Of a stretch of 64,000 bases of DNA, positions 16,771-25,126 are shown piece by piece. The translations under genes were made by a program, and so were the position numbers. A model generated the notes under the pieces. That model made no database searches. It was not told where the DNA came from and saw only the letters and a list, made by a program, of their open reading frames with translations. The DNA lies in assembly GCA_015057115.1 (NCBI GenBank), contig SVEZ01000015.1:31340-95339 (forward strand), given 5' to 3'. The stretch comes from Lachnospiraceae bacterium. GTDB taxonomy: Bacteria; Bacillota; Clostridia; Lachnospirales; Lachnospiraceae. Every line of letters starts with the position of its first letter. Positions within the stretch are counted from its first letter, which is position 1.

Positions 16771-17820
16771 GTGAAAAAAGAATTTTTTGGAACAATTGAT
16801 GGAAAAGAAGTCTTTTTGTACACGCTTCAAAATGAGCGGCTTTCTGTAAGCATCACCAACTATGGAGCAACCCTTGTAAAGGTGATTGTGCCGGATCGGA
16901 ACGGGAAGCCGGTGGACGTGCTTTTAGGCTACGATTCGGCGGAAGAATACCGTACCGGAGACGCCAACATGGGAGCCCTTGTGGGACGCTGTGCCAACCG
17001 GATTGCAGGCGATGTGACGTTAAACGGTCAGCTTTGTGTTTTAGAGAAGAATGAAGGCAACAACTGTTTACATAGTGCCGGTGGCTCTACCGCTTTTCAA
17101 ATCTGGGAGGTGGAGGAGGAGCTTTGCGATGATACCCACTTGTATCTGTCCCTCCGGGATAAAGAGCGGACGGGAGGACTGCCGGGAAATGTGGATTTTT
17201 CCCTGTGCTATGAACTTCTGGAGGAGGCGCTTTGTGTGAACTTATCCGGAATCCCGGATAAGACTACGATTTTGAATGTAACCAGTCATGGATATTTTAA
17301 CTTAAGCGGAAATGGCAGGATTGCGGAGCAGCAGGTGCTAATTGCCGCAGATGTCTATACGCCGCTTTTACCGGAAAGCCACACGCCGGATGGCAGTGTA
17401 AAGCCGGTAGCGGGAACAAAATATGATTTCCGGACGCTTCGCCCCATTGGGGAGGAAGCCTATGATGATAATTTTGTGTTACGGCATGAGGGCGAAACGC
17501 TATCCACGCCGGATGCGATTGGTTTGAAAAATGCGCCGGATGTGCCGGGGAAAGCTGGCGGACTGCATTTTGCCGCAGAAGCATACAGCCCGGAAACCGG
17601 TATCCGGATGAAGTTTTTTACGGATTGTCCCTGTCTGCAGTTTTACACCGGAAAGTTTATTCCAAAGCAGAAGGGCAAGTATGGCAGGCAATATGGAGCT
17701 TTTTCCGGATTTTGTCTGGAACCCCAGTTTGCACCGGATGCCATTCATTGTAAGGATTATGCCCAGCCGGTGGTGGAAAAAGGGCAGCAGTATTACTTTC
17801 AGATGAGGCTGCAGTTTTAA
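16771..17820 (+). CDS. galM: aldose 1-epimerase (mutarotase)
   Basis: 349 residues, GTG start with GGAAGGA upstream. It interconverts alpha and beta anomers of galactose and related sugars. Catalytic features are present: the acid histidine in 'VTSHGYFNLSG' (around residue 175), the substrate arginine in 'MGALVGRCANRI', and the base glutamate in 'FSGFCLEPQFAPDA' near the C-terminus. No other galactose genes are adjacent; it appears to share a transcript with the folate enzyme. Confidence 0.92.
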   Translation: MKKEFFGTIDGKEVFLYTLQNERLSVSITNYGATLVKVIVPDRNGKPVDVLLGYDSAEEYRTGDANMGALVGRCANRIAGDVTLNGQLCVLEKNEGNNCLHSAGGSTAFQIWEVEEELCDDTHLYLSLRDKERTGGLPGNVDFSLCYELLEEALCVNLSGIPDKTTILNVTSHGYFNLSGNGRIAEQQVLIAADVYTPLLPESHTPDGSVKPVAGTKYDFRTLRPIGEEAYDDNFVLRHEGETLSTPDAIGLKNAPDVPGKAGGLHFAAEAYSPETGIRMKFFTDCPCLQFYTGKFIPKQKGKYGRQYGAFSGFCLEPQFAPDAIHCKDYAQPVVEKGQQYYFQMRLQF

Positions 17821-17870
17821 AAAGCAAACAAACGAGATGTTAGAAGATATAGAAAGAAGAGGAGAAGAAA

Positions 17871-18782
17871 ATGAGCGAAGTAGAAAGAATGGAGGATTAC
17901 AAGGAGGAACTGGAAAAATCCTTCCGGAAATTGAAGGTAGGGGATATTGTAACGGGAACGATTATTTTTATCGCAGAGGATAGCTTAACTTTGGACCTGG
18001 ACTACTATGCACCGGGAATTATTACCATGGAGGAGATTACCGATGATCCGGGCTTCGTAGTGGATGAACACTACAAGGTGGGCGATCAGGTCAAGGCTAC
18101 CATTATCCGGGTGGATGACGGTGCCGGCAACATCCTGCTTTCCATGAAAGAAGCTACAGGCACCTTGTCCTGGGATGAACTTTTAGAGGATAAGGAAGCA
18201 GAGAATGTTTTTTCTGTAAAGGTTTTGCAAAGCGTAAACGGTGGTGTGGTTGCTTATGCCAAGGGAATTAGGGGATTCATTCCGGCATCCCAGTTGGATC
18301 TTTCCTATGTTGAGGATGTGGATACCTTTGTAAATAAAACCTTAGATGTAACACCGATTACAGTGGATAAAGAACATAATAAATTGGTTCTTTCCGCAAA
18401 GGTGGTTTTGAAGAAACGCCAGGAGGAAGAAATCGCCCGAAAAATGTCTCACCTGATTCCCGGTGATGTATACGAAGGTGTGGTAGATTCCATTATGCCT
18501 TATGGTGCCTTCATTGATTTGGGAGACGGACTTTCCGGACTTTTACATATTTCCCGTATCAGCCAGAAGCGTTTAAACTCTCCGTCTGAAGTTTTAAAGG
18601 TTGGACAGCAGGTAAAGGTGAAACTTCTAAAAGTGGAAGACGGCAAGATCTCTCTTAGCATGAAAGAACTGGAAGAGAATATGGATTCGGTGGAAACGGA
18701 TGAGGTAGAAGTAATTGAGTATAGGGAAGACGAAATCAGTACTTCTCTTGGAAGTCTGCTTTCCGGAATTAGATTAGATTAA
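17871..18782 (+). CDS. S1-domain RNA-binding protein (ribosomal S1-like)
   Basis: 303 residues with three S1 domains: about residues 20-90 ('KVGDIVTGTIIFIAEDSLTLDLD'), 105-180 ('VFSVKVLQSVNGGVVAYAKGIRGFIPASQL') and 195-270 ('IPGDVYEGVVDSIMPYGAFIDLG'). The last two are the most canonical and should bind single-stranded mRNA. This is the short S1-like form found in Clostridia, not the six-domain protein of Gram-negatives. The start has GAGGAG upstream. A strong terminator follows 6 bp after the stop, then a tandem hairpin array. Confidence 0.85.
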   Translation: MSEVERMEDYKEELEKSFRKLKVGDIVTGTIIFIAEDSLTLDLDYYAPGIITMEEITDDPGFVVDEHYKVGDQVKATIIRVDDGAGNILLSMKEATGTLSWDELLEDKEAENVFSVKVLQSVNGGVVAYAKGIRGFIPASQLDLSYVEDVDTFVNKTLDVTPITVDKEHNKLVLSAKVVLKKRQEEEIARKMSHLIPGDVYEGVVDSIMPYGAFIDLGDGLSGLLHISRISQKRLNSPSEVLKVGQQVKVKLLKVEDGKISLSMKELEENMDSVETDEVEVIEYREDEISTSLGSLLSGIRLD

Positions 18783-18788
18783 TATGAT

Positions 18789-18816
18789 TCGCCCGGGATA
18801 TCCCGGGCGAGTTTTT
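18789..18816 (+). terminator. terminator of the S1-domain gene
   Basis: TCGCCCGGGATATCCCGGGCGA (18789-18810) is a perfect 22-bp palindrome followed by G and TTTTT. Confidence 0.88.
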
Positions 18817-18841
18817 GGTTTGGGATTGTTAATGGTTGGGC

Positions 18842-19085
18842 TTGGGCATATATCGAAAATTTTTCTATTTCGCCCATGCGAAGGCGCATATTTGGGCGTA
18901 TATGAAAAAATAACTCATCATGCCCAGGAAAACGGTGATTTTCTGGGCATGAGAGGGAAAAAGTTCTGTGGCGCCCATATGATGGGATATTTTTGGGCGC
19001 AGGAGAGAAAAAGTACTGTGATGCCCAGATGATTGGGATTTTCTGGGCACATAAGAAAAAAAGTGCTGTGACACCCAACAGTTGA
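18842..19085 (+). repeat. tandem array of ~50-bp hairpin units (array 1)
   Basis: Four full units start at 18871, 18921, 18972 and 19022 (50, 51, 50, 50 bp), with partial units on both sides. Each unit is GCCCA, about 12-16 loop bases, TGGGC, then a purine-rich linker like GAGAGAAAAAGTACTGTG. The flanking base of the stem alternates in a paired way (C/G in units 1 and 3, T/A in units 2 and 4), so pairing is kept while sequence changes. The loops are not unique spacers and there are no cas genes, so it is not CRISPR. The period is not a multiple of three. It lies between convergent genes. Confidence 0.85.
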
Positions 19086-19088
19086 CTT

Positions 19089-19889
19089 CTACCATATCAG
19101 ATATTGATGAATAATGGCTTCTACTGTTTCAGAACTAAGTGGAAAATCTTTCGTTTCAACGGTAATGATTAAATCTCGCTGTGGGAGAATATTATTTTGA
19201 ATATAATCTTCCAACTTATGTTCGTTTTTGCGTAAATAATCCAATTTATCAATCTGTCCCAGATGTTCCCAGTACAGGAAACGCTGAAATTTTAGACTGT
19301 AAATTGTAAAATCCGGGCTATAGTGATGACCATTAGGCAATATAAGTGTTTGTTCATAGTGATACGGTATCTGATAGTGAAAAAGTAATTCATCGATGCA
19401 GACTTCGGATTTTGAACGAAGAAGAGAGCCGGACTTGGATTTAAAGATTTTATTTTCCTCATGAAAAGAGTCTTTCTGATAAGGAGATTTCCACCATTGC
19501 ATAATGGAATTTGGATAGTGGGTAGTTTGAATATTACCCAATAATTCTTGATATCGGTTGCCGGGAAGCTGGAAGACCATGGAGGAAGGCGAGAAATCGT
19601 GTTTTTTTAGGTAACTGCTTACTGCCTTTAACTCTTTTTGATAGTCTTCGTAAGTTGATGTTAGTTTTAGCTTGTGAGCCAAACTTTCTGCAATTTTCCG
19701 TTGTGCCTTGGGAAGGTAGGTTAAGTGGCCGTTTTCATTTACAAACCATTTTTGATGAGAACCATTTTGGTGAACTGTCAGTTTTCCCGGTGGAAAATCT
19801 GTTTCCTTAATTTGGTTTTCAAGGTTGTGTAATTGTGCCTTTAATGCATTGGCATAAGAAACTGCATTTTGATAAAAAATTGAAAACAT
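19089..19889 (-). CDS. uncharacterised protein with PD-(D/E)XK nuclease-like C-terminal domain
   Basis: 266 residues. The N-terminal half is helical with a short basic beta patch ('KWFVNENGHLTYLPKAQRKIAESLAHK'). From about residue 150 the pattern 'LLRSKSEVCIDELLFHYQIPYHYEQTL', then 'YSPDFTIYS', then 'FLYWEHLGQID' follows the E ... PD ... E layout of restriction-endonuclease-like folds (compare Vsr/DUF559-like proteins). The usual Lys of the (D/E)XK triad is not obvious, so activity is uncertain. The start is preceded by a G-rich GGGGGG stretch rather than a clean AGGAGG. Its 3' end is 3 bp from tandem array 1. No toxin, methylase or mobile gene lies beside it. A link to the array is only inference. 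Confidence 0.55.
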   Translation of the reverse strand: MFSIFYQNAVSYANALKAQLHNLENQIKETDFPPGKLTVHQNGSHQKWFVNENGHLTYLPKAQRKIAESLAHKLKLTSTYEDYQKELKAVSSYLKKHDFSPSSMVFQLPGNRYQELLGNIQTTHYPNSIMQWWKSPYQKDSFHEENKIFKSKSGSLLRSKSEVCIDELLFHYQIPYHYEQTLILPNGHHYSPDFTIYSLKFQRFLYWEHLGQIDKLDYLRKNEHKLEDYIQNNILPQRDLIITVETKDFPLSSETVEAIIHQYLIW

Positions 19890-19979
19890 AGAGATGTCCC
19901 CCCCTTTTTAACTTTGAATTTTTTCGCTACACAGAAAAAGTAGCAAAGATGTTAGAATCATAACATACAAACAAAGGAA

Positions 19980-20009
19980 TTGCAATACTAACTTGCAAAG
20001 GAGTATAAT
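19980..20009 (+). promoter_or_regulatory. promoter of proC
   Basis: TTGCAA (19980-19985), 18-bp spacer, TATAAT (20004-20009), 57 bp before the proC ATG. Confidence 0.5.
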
Positions 20010-20066
20010 AATTATAGTTGGGGAATGAGGTGAAGTAAGGGAAATACAGAAACGGAGGAAAGCAAA

Positions 20067-20861
20067 ATGAGAATTGGTTTTATTGGAACAGGAAACATGG
20101 CAAGTGCGATTATGGGAGGAATTCTTTCCCATGGATTGGCGAAGCCGGAAGAAGTTATGGGAGCAGATGTATTTGCACCAAGTAGGGAGAAAGTTAAGAA
20201 GCAGTTTGGAATTCAGACCACAGATAATAATTTGGAAGTGGTGGAGAAATCTGACGTGGTATTTCTTTCCGTGAAACCTCAGTTTTATCAGGAAGTAATC
20301 GGACAGATTGCGGGAAAGGTACGAGAGGAGCAGATCATCATTACCATTGCACCGGGCAAGACTTTGTCCTGGTTAGCTGAGCAGTTTGGTAAAAAAGTGA
20401 AAATCGTAAGACTGATGCCGAACACTCCGGCTATGGTAGGCGCAGGAATGACAGCAGCAACTCCAAATGAATATATTACAGAAGAGGAAAAAGAAAAAGT
20501 CCTTACAATTCTTAGAAGTTTCGGTGAGGTAGAAGTGGTTCCGGAAAAATTGATGGATACGGTTACCGCAGTTAGCGGAAGTTCTCCGGCCTATGTATAT
20601 ATGTTTATTGAAGCTATGGCAGACGCAGCGGTAAGTGGTGGAATGGCAAGACCGCAGGCATATAAATTTGCAGCCCAGGCAGTGCTGGGAAGTGCCAAAA
20701 TGGTGTTGGATACCGGCAAACATCCGGGAGAACTGAAAGACATGGTATGCTCTCCTGCAGGAACAACGATTGAAGCCGTTCGTGTGCTTGAAGAAAGAGG
20801 CCTTCGTAGCGCCGTATTCGAAGCTATGAAGGTTGTGGAAGAAATTTCCGGACGGATGTAG
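20067..20861 (+). CDS. proC: pyrroline-5-carboxylate reductase
   Basis: 264 residues. It reduces 1-pyrroline-5-carboxylate to L-proline with NAD(P)H. The Rossmann start 'MRIGFIGTGNMASAIMGGI' binds the dinucleotide. 'PNTPAMVGAGMTAATPN' and the C-terminal signature 'PGELKDMVCSPAGTTIEAVRVLEE' are diagnostic. AACGGAGG precedes the start. It faces the hypE-hypD-tetR operon, whose product is P5C; in known hydroxyproline users hypD and proC are neighbours. So this enzyme probably completes hydroxyproline to proline conversion as well as serving biosynthesis. Confidence 0.95.
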   Translation: MRIGFIGTGNMASAIMGGILSHGLAKPEEVMGADVFAPSREKVKKQFGIQTTDNNLEVVEKSDVVFLSVKPQFYQEVIGQIAGKVREEQIIITIAPGKTLSWLAEQFGKKVKIVRLMPNTPAMVGAGMTAATPNEYITEEEKEKVLTILRSFGEVEVVPEKLMDTVTAVSGSSPAYVYMFIEAMADAAVSGGMARPQAYKFAAQAVLGSAKMVLDTGKHPGELKDMVCSPAGTTIEAVRVLEERGLRSAVFEAMKVVEEISGRM

Positions 20862-20867
20862 GTAAGA

Positions 20868-21042
20868 CCGGGTGGACAGAGGCTTTCATAAGCAGGACTT
20901 TTGAAGACGTCGGTACTTAGAGTGTAGAAAACGGATTCATGGAAAGTTTACTTTCCGATGAATCCGTTTTTTATGCTCTTATGTACCGTTACGTCTTCTC
21001 AGAGCGCAAGCGCTCCTGCGATGAAAGCCTCTGTCTGCCCGG
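20868..21042 (+). repeat. dispersed structured repeat, copy B (175 bp imperfect palindrome)
   Basis: Fits exactly between the convergent proC and tetR genes, about 6 bp from each stop. Outer arms CCGGGTGGACAGAGGCTTTC and GAAAGCCTCTGTCTGCCCGG pair with two mismatches. The core reads GAAGACGTCGGTACTTAGAG on the left and CTCTTATGTACCGTTACGTC on the right, then AGAGCGCAAGCGCTC. The distal stem ACGGATTCAT/ATGAATCCGT with GGAAAG/CTTTCC is specific to this copy. It may double as terminator for both genes. Confidence 0.85.
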
Positions 21043-21048
21043 ATCTAA

Positions 21049-21627
21049 TTACATCGCCCGGAAATGTTCTAACATAATCGGCATATATTTCTTACTGAAA
21101 TCTGCAAGAGAGTAAGTTCCTTTATTCAAGCACCACTCTGTCACCAATGCCCGCTCACACATAGCATAGTAGTTAGTGATTTCATGAGGCTGCATGTCGG
21201 TGATGATTTCACTGCGGCGCTGCCCTTCGGAAATAATCCGGGTTATCAAGGTGTAGTATGTTCGTGTATAATCCAGCAAATGTCGGTTCCCGGTGGACAC
21301 CAGCTGGGTGGAATACAGACTGGATAAAATATCAATATTAATTTTTTCCTCCACCAGCTTGTGGGCCTCATAGTCTAAGAATAATAGCTTGTCGAAGCTA
21401 CTCATATCGTCATCCATTTGGGCATCCAACTCGGCATAGAATTCATCAAACACTTCAGAAAGAGAATTCAATAATTCATCCTTGGTGTGGAAGTAGTAGT
21501 AAAAGGAACCTTTGGAAGTCCCGGACTGTTCAATAATCTCGTCCACAGTTGTTTCCGTATACCCTTTTTCATAAAATAATTCCCATGCAGTGGCGATAAT
21601 CTTGCTTTTTACGCTTTTTCCACTCAA
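21049..21627 (-). CDS. TetR-family transcriptional regulator
   Basis: 192 residues. The N-terminal helix-turn-helix is standard: 'TTVDEIIEQSGTSKGSFYYYFHTKDELL' (residues about 24-50). The C-terminal ligand domain has no recognised relatives by eye. It is the last gene of the hypE-hypD-tetR transcript, 12 bp after hypD. Two overlapping TAGACT-type palindromes sit at the operon promoter. The simplest reading is autoregulation and control of hydroxyproline use, with hydroxyproline or P5C as effector (inference). Confidence 0.85.
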   Translation of the reverse strand: MSGKSVKSKIIATAWELFYEKGYTETTVDEIIEQSGTSKGSFYYYFHTKDELLNSLSEVFDEFYAELDAQMDDDMSSFDKLLFLDYEAHKLVEEKINIDILSSLYSTQLVSTGNRHLLDYTRTYYTLITRIISEGQRRSEIITDMQPHEITNYYAMCERALVTEWCLNKGTYSLADFSKKYMPIMLEHFRAM

Positions 21628-21639
21628 AATCGTGTCCCC

Positions 21640-24015
21640 CTAGTTAAAAGATTGTTCTGTACGTTCAATGATTTCGTCCTGCAACGCCTTGCTTAAGTTG
21701 CGGAAATGATCGGAATAGCCTGCAACCCGGACAATGAGATCTTTGTAATCCTCTGGATGCTGCTGTGCAGCAATGAGGGTCTGGCGATCAATAACATTGA
21801 ACTGAATATGATGGCCGTCCATGTTAAAGTAGGTACGAATCAGATTAGCCATTTGGTCAAGACCTTCTTCGCCGGCAACTACGCTTGGCGTGAATTTCTG
21901 GTTAAGTAAAGTTCCGCCGGTCTGCAGGTGATCCATTTTGGAACAGGATTTCACAACTGCGGTAGGTCCGTTGGTGTCAGCACCTTTTTCCGGAGAAATA
22001 CCTTCGGAAACCGGCTTGTGAGCCAGACGACCGTTAGGGCTTGCCATCATAACGTCGCCAAAGTAAACATGGCAGGTGGTAGGCAGCATGTTGATGCGGT
22101 AGGTTCCGCCCAAAACGTTGGGACGTCCGGTAACCTGATTTTTGTAAAATGCAAAAATCTCACGCATAATGCTGTCTGCATATTCATCATCATTTCCGTA
22201 TTTCGGAGTTTTGTTGCGAACCAGATTCAAAATCCGATCATGGCCTTCAAAGTTATCATCAAGGGCCTGCATTAACTCTTCCATAGTAAAGTTTTTCTGT
22301 TCGTAAACATTATACTTAATGGCTGCAATACAGTCAGTAATGGTTCCGATACCCACACCTTGCAGATATTTGGTATTGTAACGCGCTCCGCCTCCGTTAT
22401 AATCCTTTCCCACAGAAATACAATCATTAGTAATGGTAGAAAGGAATGGAACCGGCATCTGCTCGGCATAAATTTTCTCAATTACGTTGCTTCCGGTAAC
22501 CTTGATATCGATAAAATAGGCTACCTGTTTCTTGTAGGCATCCATCAGCTCATCATAGGTCTTAAAATCCTTGGCATATCCTAACTGCAAACCAAGCTGA
22601 CGGTTAGCCATTTTATCATATCCGTTGTTTAAGGTCAACTCAAAAATCTTTGGCAGGTTAAAGTAACCGGTTAAGATATAAGCTTCGTTTCCAAAAGCGC
22701 CGGTTTCTACACAACCGCTGGTACCGCCGAGACGGGCGTCATCCAGGGTTTTACCTGCATTCATCAGCTCCTGGATAATGGCTTCCGTGTTGTAAAAAGC
22801 AGGTTGTCCCCAACCCTTGCGGGAAATCTCGCAGGCGCGTTTTAAGAAGCGCTGAGGAGTTTTTCTGCTAATCTGGACATTGGAGCTTGGCTGTAAAAGC
22901 TTCATTTCATCCATACAGTCCAAAATCAGATAGCTTACGTTATTGACACCGTCCTCCCCATCCGGGGTAATGCCACCGGTGTTAAGGTTTGCAAAATCGG
23001 TGTAGGTGCTGCTTTCCTTTAAGGTAATACCTACCTTTGGCGGAGCAGGCTGGTTGTTGAATTTTACCCAGAGACATTCCAAAAGTTCCAGGGCTTTTTC
23101 ATCGTCCAAAATACCGGCCTTTACATCTTTCTCATAGAAAGGATTTAAGTGCTGGTCAAGACGACCCGGACTGTAAGCATCCCAAGGGTTTAACTCGCTG
23201 GTTACGCCCAGATGAACAAACCAGTACATCTGAATAGCCTGCCAGTAGGTTTCCGGTTTGTGGGCCGGAACTATGTCACAGTTGGCAGCAATTTGCAATA
23301 ATTCCTGCTTTCTGGTTTCATTGTTTTCTTTTGATGCAAGTTCTCTCGCATATTCTGCATAACGCTTGCCTAAAATCATAATGGCGTCGCAGGCAAGCTT
23401 CATGCCTTCCAACTCATTCTTTTTATCCAGAGCTTCCGGATCGTGTAAAAAGTCTAACTTTGAGATAGCCTCTTCAATATCTTTTTTCCGGTCTTCAAAA
23501 CCTTTTTCATAGATTTTTCCGGAACCTACCGTATGTCCCGGACCGCGCTGCTCCATGAATTCAGTAAAAATTCCGCATTCATAGGCGGCTTTCCATTCCG
23601 GTGTCATTTGACGTAAAATCTGATTTCGGATGCTTCTTTTTTCCCAATAGGGAATCATAACCTTTTCCTGGGTTTCATAATCTTCATCTTTTACCTTGAA
23701 ACTGATAAGCTCCCGGTCATTCATAACGTGCATATCCTGAACGCTGTGACAGCAAAGTTCAGGGAAAGTAGGAGAAGCCTGTGGAGAATCTCCTTTTTCA
23801 CCGACGATTAATTCTCCTTCACCGATGTACAGGGTCTTGGTGGAAAAATAGTCTTTTAAAACCTGACCACGCAGTTCCGGTATGGAGAGGGCACCTTCGT
23901 ATTTCTGATAGGTTTGTGTTTCGCTGATAGCACGCTCCAAGTCAATATGGGGCTGAGTATCCACACTTAATTTACGAAGTGCCTGAATTCGCTTGTTCAT
24001 TCCTCTTTCTTCCAT
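21640..24015 (-). CDS. hypD: glycyl radical enzyme, probable trans-4-hydroxy-L-proline dehydratase
   Basis: 791 residues from the ATG preceded by GGAGGTTAGCAAC; hypD proteins are about 790. The active-site loop is 'GGTSGCVETG' (thiyl Cys and catalytic Glu, near residue 435). The C-terminal glycyl-radical motif is 'VRVAGYSDHF', with the radical Gly near residue 766. The family also includes choline lyase (CutC) and glycerol/diol dehydratases. The GCVET loop, the length and above all the setting (next to an activase and convergent with proC) favour HypD, which removes water from trans-4-hydroxyproline to give P5C. The enzyme is oxygen-sensitive and cytoplasmic and needs the radical SAM activase encoded 4 bp upstream. 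Confidence 0.82.
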   Translation of the reverse strand: MEERGMNKRIQALRKLSVDTQPHIDLERAISETQTYQKYEGALSIPELRGQVLKDYFSTKTLYIGEGELIVGEKGDSPQASPTFPELCCHSVQDMHVMNDRELISFKVKDEDYETQEKVMIPYWEKRSIRNQILRQMTPEWKAAYECGIFTEFMEQRGPGHTVGSGKIYEKGFEDRKKDIEEAISKLDFLHDPEALDKKNELEGMKLACDAIMILGKRYAEYARELASKENNETRKQELLQIAANCDIVPAHKPETYWQAIQMYWFVHLGVTSELNPWDAYSPGRLDQHLNPFYEKDVKAGILDDEKALELLECLWVKFNNQPAPPKVGITLKESSTYTDFANLNTGGITPDGEDGVNNVSYLILDCMDEMKLLQPSSNVQISRKTPQRFLKRACEISRKGWGQPAFYNTEAIIQELMNAGKTLDDARLGGTSGCVETGAFGNEAYILTGYFNLPKIFELTLNNGYDKMANRQLGLQLGYAKDFKTYDELMDAYKKQVAYFIDIKVTGSNVIEKIYAEQMPVPFLSTITNDCISVGKDYNGGGARYNTKYLQGVGIGTITDCIAAIKYNVYEQKNFTMEELMQALDDNFEGHDRILNLVRNKTPKYGNDDEYADSIMREIFAFYKNQVTGRPNVLGGTYRINMLPTTCHVYFGDVMMASPNGRLAHKPVSEGISPEKGADTNGPTAVVKSCSKMDHLQTGGTLLNQKFTPSVVAGEEGLDQMANLIRTYFNMDGHHIQFNVIDRQTLIAAQQHPEDYKDLIVRVAGYSDHFRNLSKALQDEIIERTEQSFN

Positions 24016-24019
24016 GTTG

Positions 24020-24928
24020 CTAACCTCCAATCTTAACCTTTGAAAAACCTTCATCTTTAAAAAGCGTTACAAAATGTTCCATTTCTTCTTTGGCCGGTGC
24101 GCTTAAATTTTCTCCCGGATAGGGAATGCCCATGCGGGCATATTTGGCGCTTCCGGTGTTGTGATAGGGCAGTAGGTTTACCTGAGCTGCCTGTATACTG
24201 TTATCTTTCAAAAAGCGGATGATATTTCGGATTGCATCTTCATTACCGTTTACTTCTTTAATAACGGGAATCCGTATGTAGATGCGGGCGCCGTCTTTGC
24301 TTAACCGCTTTAGATTATCCAAAATTGTGGTGGTATCTTCTCCAATATATTCCTTATGAAGGATGTCATCTGTGGTCTTGATGTCATATAAAAACGTGTC
24401 CACGTAGGGTAGCAGTTGCTTGTAGTGGTGGTAAGGAGCCTGACCGCAGGTATCGATGGTAACGGAAATACCGTAACGCTTTAGCTTTTTGCAAAGACTT
24501 TCGATAAAATCCATGTCCGCCGTCATGACCTCACCGCCGGAAAGGGTTACCCCGCCGCCGGACTGCTCATAAAACATCTCATCTTTCTTCAGTTCTTTAA
24601 AAAGTTCTTCCACACTGTATTCTTTTCCAACAATCTCTCGTAGATTCAGGTTACAGACATCCACACAGGCACCGCAGCTTACGCAGGCGGAAAAATCCTG
24701 GAGGGCCTGACCGTTATGAAGAGTAATTGCTTTGGACGGGCAGGCGGCTATACAGGCACCGCAGCCGGTACAACGTTCACTGTGAAAAAGCAATTCCGGT
24801 TGGTATTTCTGGGTTTCCGGGTTGTGACACCACTTACAGGAAAGTGGGCACCCTTTGAAAAAAACGGTGGTACGGATACCATCGCCATCGTGTATGGAAT
24901 ATTTCTGAATGCTGGTTATGTAACTCAT
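24020..24928 (-). CDS. hypE: glycyl-radical enzyme activating enzyme (radical SAM), probable HypE
   Basis: 302 residues. The radical SAM cluster 'GCPLSCKWC' (CX3CX2C) is at residues about 27-35. Two extra [4Fe-4S] ferredoxin motifs, 'CTGCGACIAACP' and 'CVSCGACVDVCN', lie at about 53-95, as in activases of the HypD/glycerol dehydratase branch and unlike the shorter PflA. 'GGGVTLSGGEVM' is the SAM-binding glycine loop. It abstracts hydrogen from the glycine of the HypD-like enzyme. First gene of the operon, with its start 24 bp inside the TetR operator region. Confidence 0.88.
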   Translation of the reverse strand: MSYITSIQKYSIHDGDGIRTTVFFKGCPLSCKWCHNPETQKYQPELLFHSERCTGCGACIAACPSKAITLHNGQALQDFSACVSCGACVDVCNLNLREIVGKEYSVEELFKELKKDEMFYEQSGGGVTLSGGEVMTADMDFIESLCKKLKRYGISVTIDTCGQAPYHHYKQLLPYVDTFLYDIKTTDDILHKEYIGEDTTTILDNLKRLSKDGARIYIRIPVIKEVNGNEDAIRNIIRFLKDNSIQAAQVNLLPYHNTGSAKYARMGIPYPGENLSAPAKEEMEHFVTLFKDEGFSKVKIGG

Positions 24929-24951
24929 AAGAACCCCCTATCCTATGGATG

Positions 24952-24977
24952 TAGACTAAAGTCTAGACTATGGTCTA
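24952..24977. promoter_or_regulatory. two overlapping TetR-type operators at the hyp promoter
   Basis: TAGACTAAAGTCTA (24952-24965) and TAGACTATGGTCTA (24964-24977) are two palindromes that share TA. They lie immediately downstream of the -10 of the minus-strand hyp promoter, so binding would block transcription. Confidence 0.72.
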
Positions 24978-25006
24978 AATATAGCATGGTTTCCGGACTT
25001 TGTCAA
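24978..25006 (-). promoter_or_regulatory. sigma-A promoter of hypE-hypD-tetR
   Basis: Minus strand TTGACA (25006-25001), 17-bp spacer, TATATT (24983-24978). A near-consensus promoter that needs a repressor. Confidence 0.7.
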
Positions 25007-25054
25007 TGATAAAACAGGGCACGTCTCCTTATAAAATGAGACAAGTTTCCGGTA

Positions 25055-25083
25055 TTGACTGATGGTCATTTTGGTGGTAAAAT
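25055..25083 (+). promoter_or_regulatory. promoter of the Trp-rich membrane protein gene
   Basis: TTGACT (25055-25060), 17-bp spacer, TAAAAT (25078-25083). A TGACTGATGGTCA palindrome overlaps the -35 and weakly resembles the TAGACTATGGTCTA operator of the divergent hyp operon. Confidence 0.55.
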
Positions 25084-25126
25084 TGTACTGAAATAAAAAC
25101 AATCCAGAAGAAAAGGAGAGTGTATT

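Noticed and set aside
18842..19085. Possible CRISPR array
   Set aside because: Units contain an internal hairpin and near-identical linkers, there are no unique spacers of constant length, and no cas genes are near. The same holds for 28471-28820.
18779..19095. Short frames through array 1 that look like a Phe/Ser/Pro-rich repeat protein
   Set aside because: The 50-bp period shifts the frame in each unit, there are no ribosome sites, and DNA pairing explains the pattern.
21640..24015. Glycyl radical enzyme as choline trimethylamine-lyase or plain pyruvate formate-lyase
   Set aside because: No microcompartment or cut genes around it, the GCVET loop and length suit HypD, and proC is adjacent; PFL has a Cys-Cys pair that is absent.
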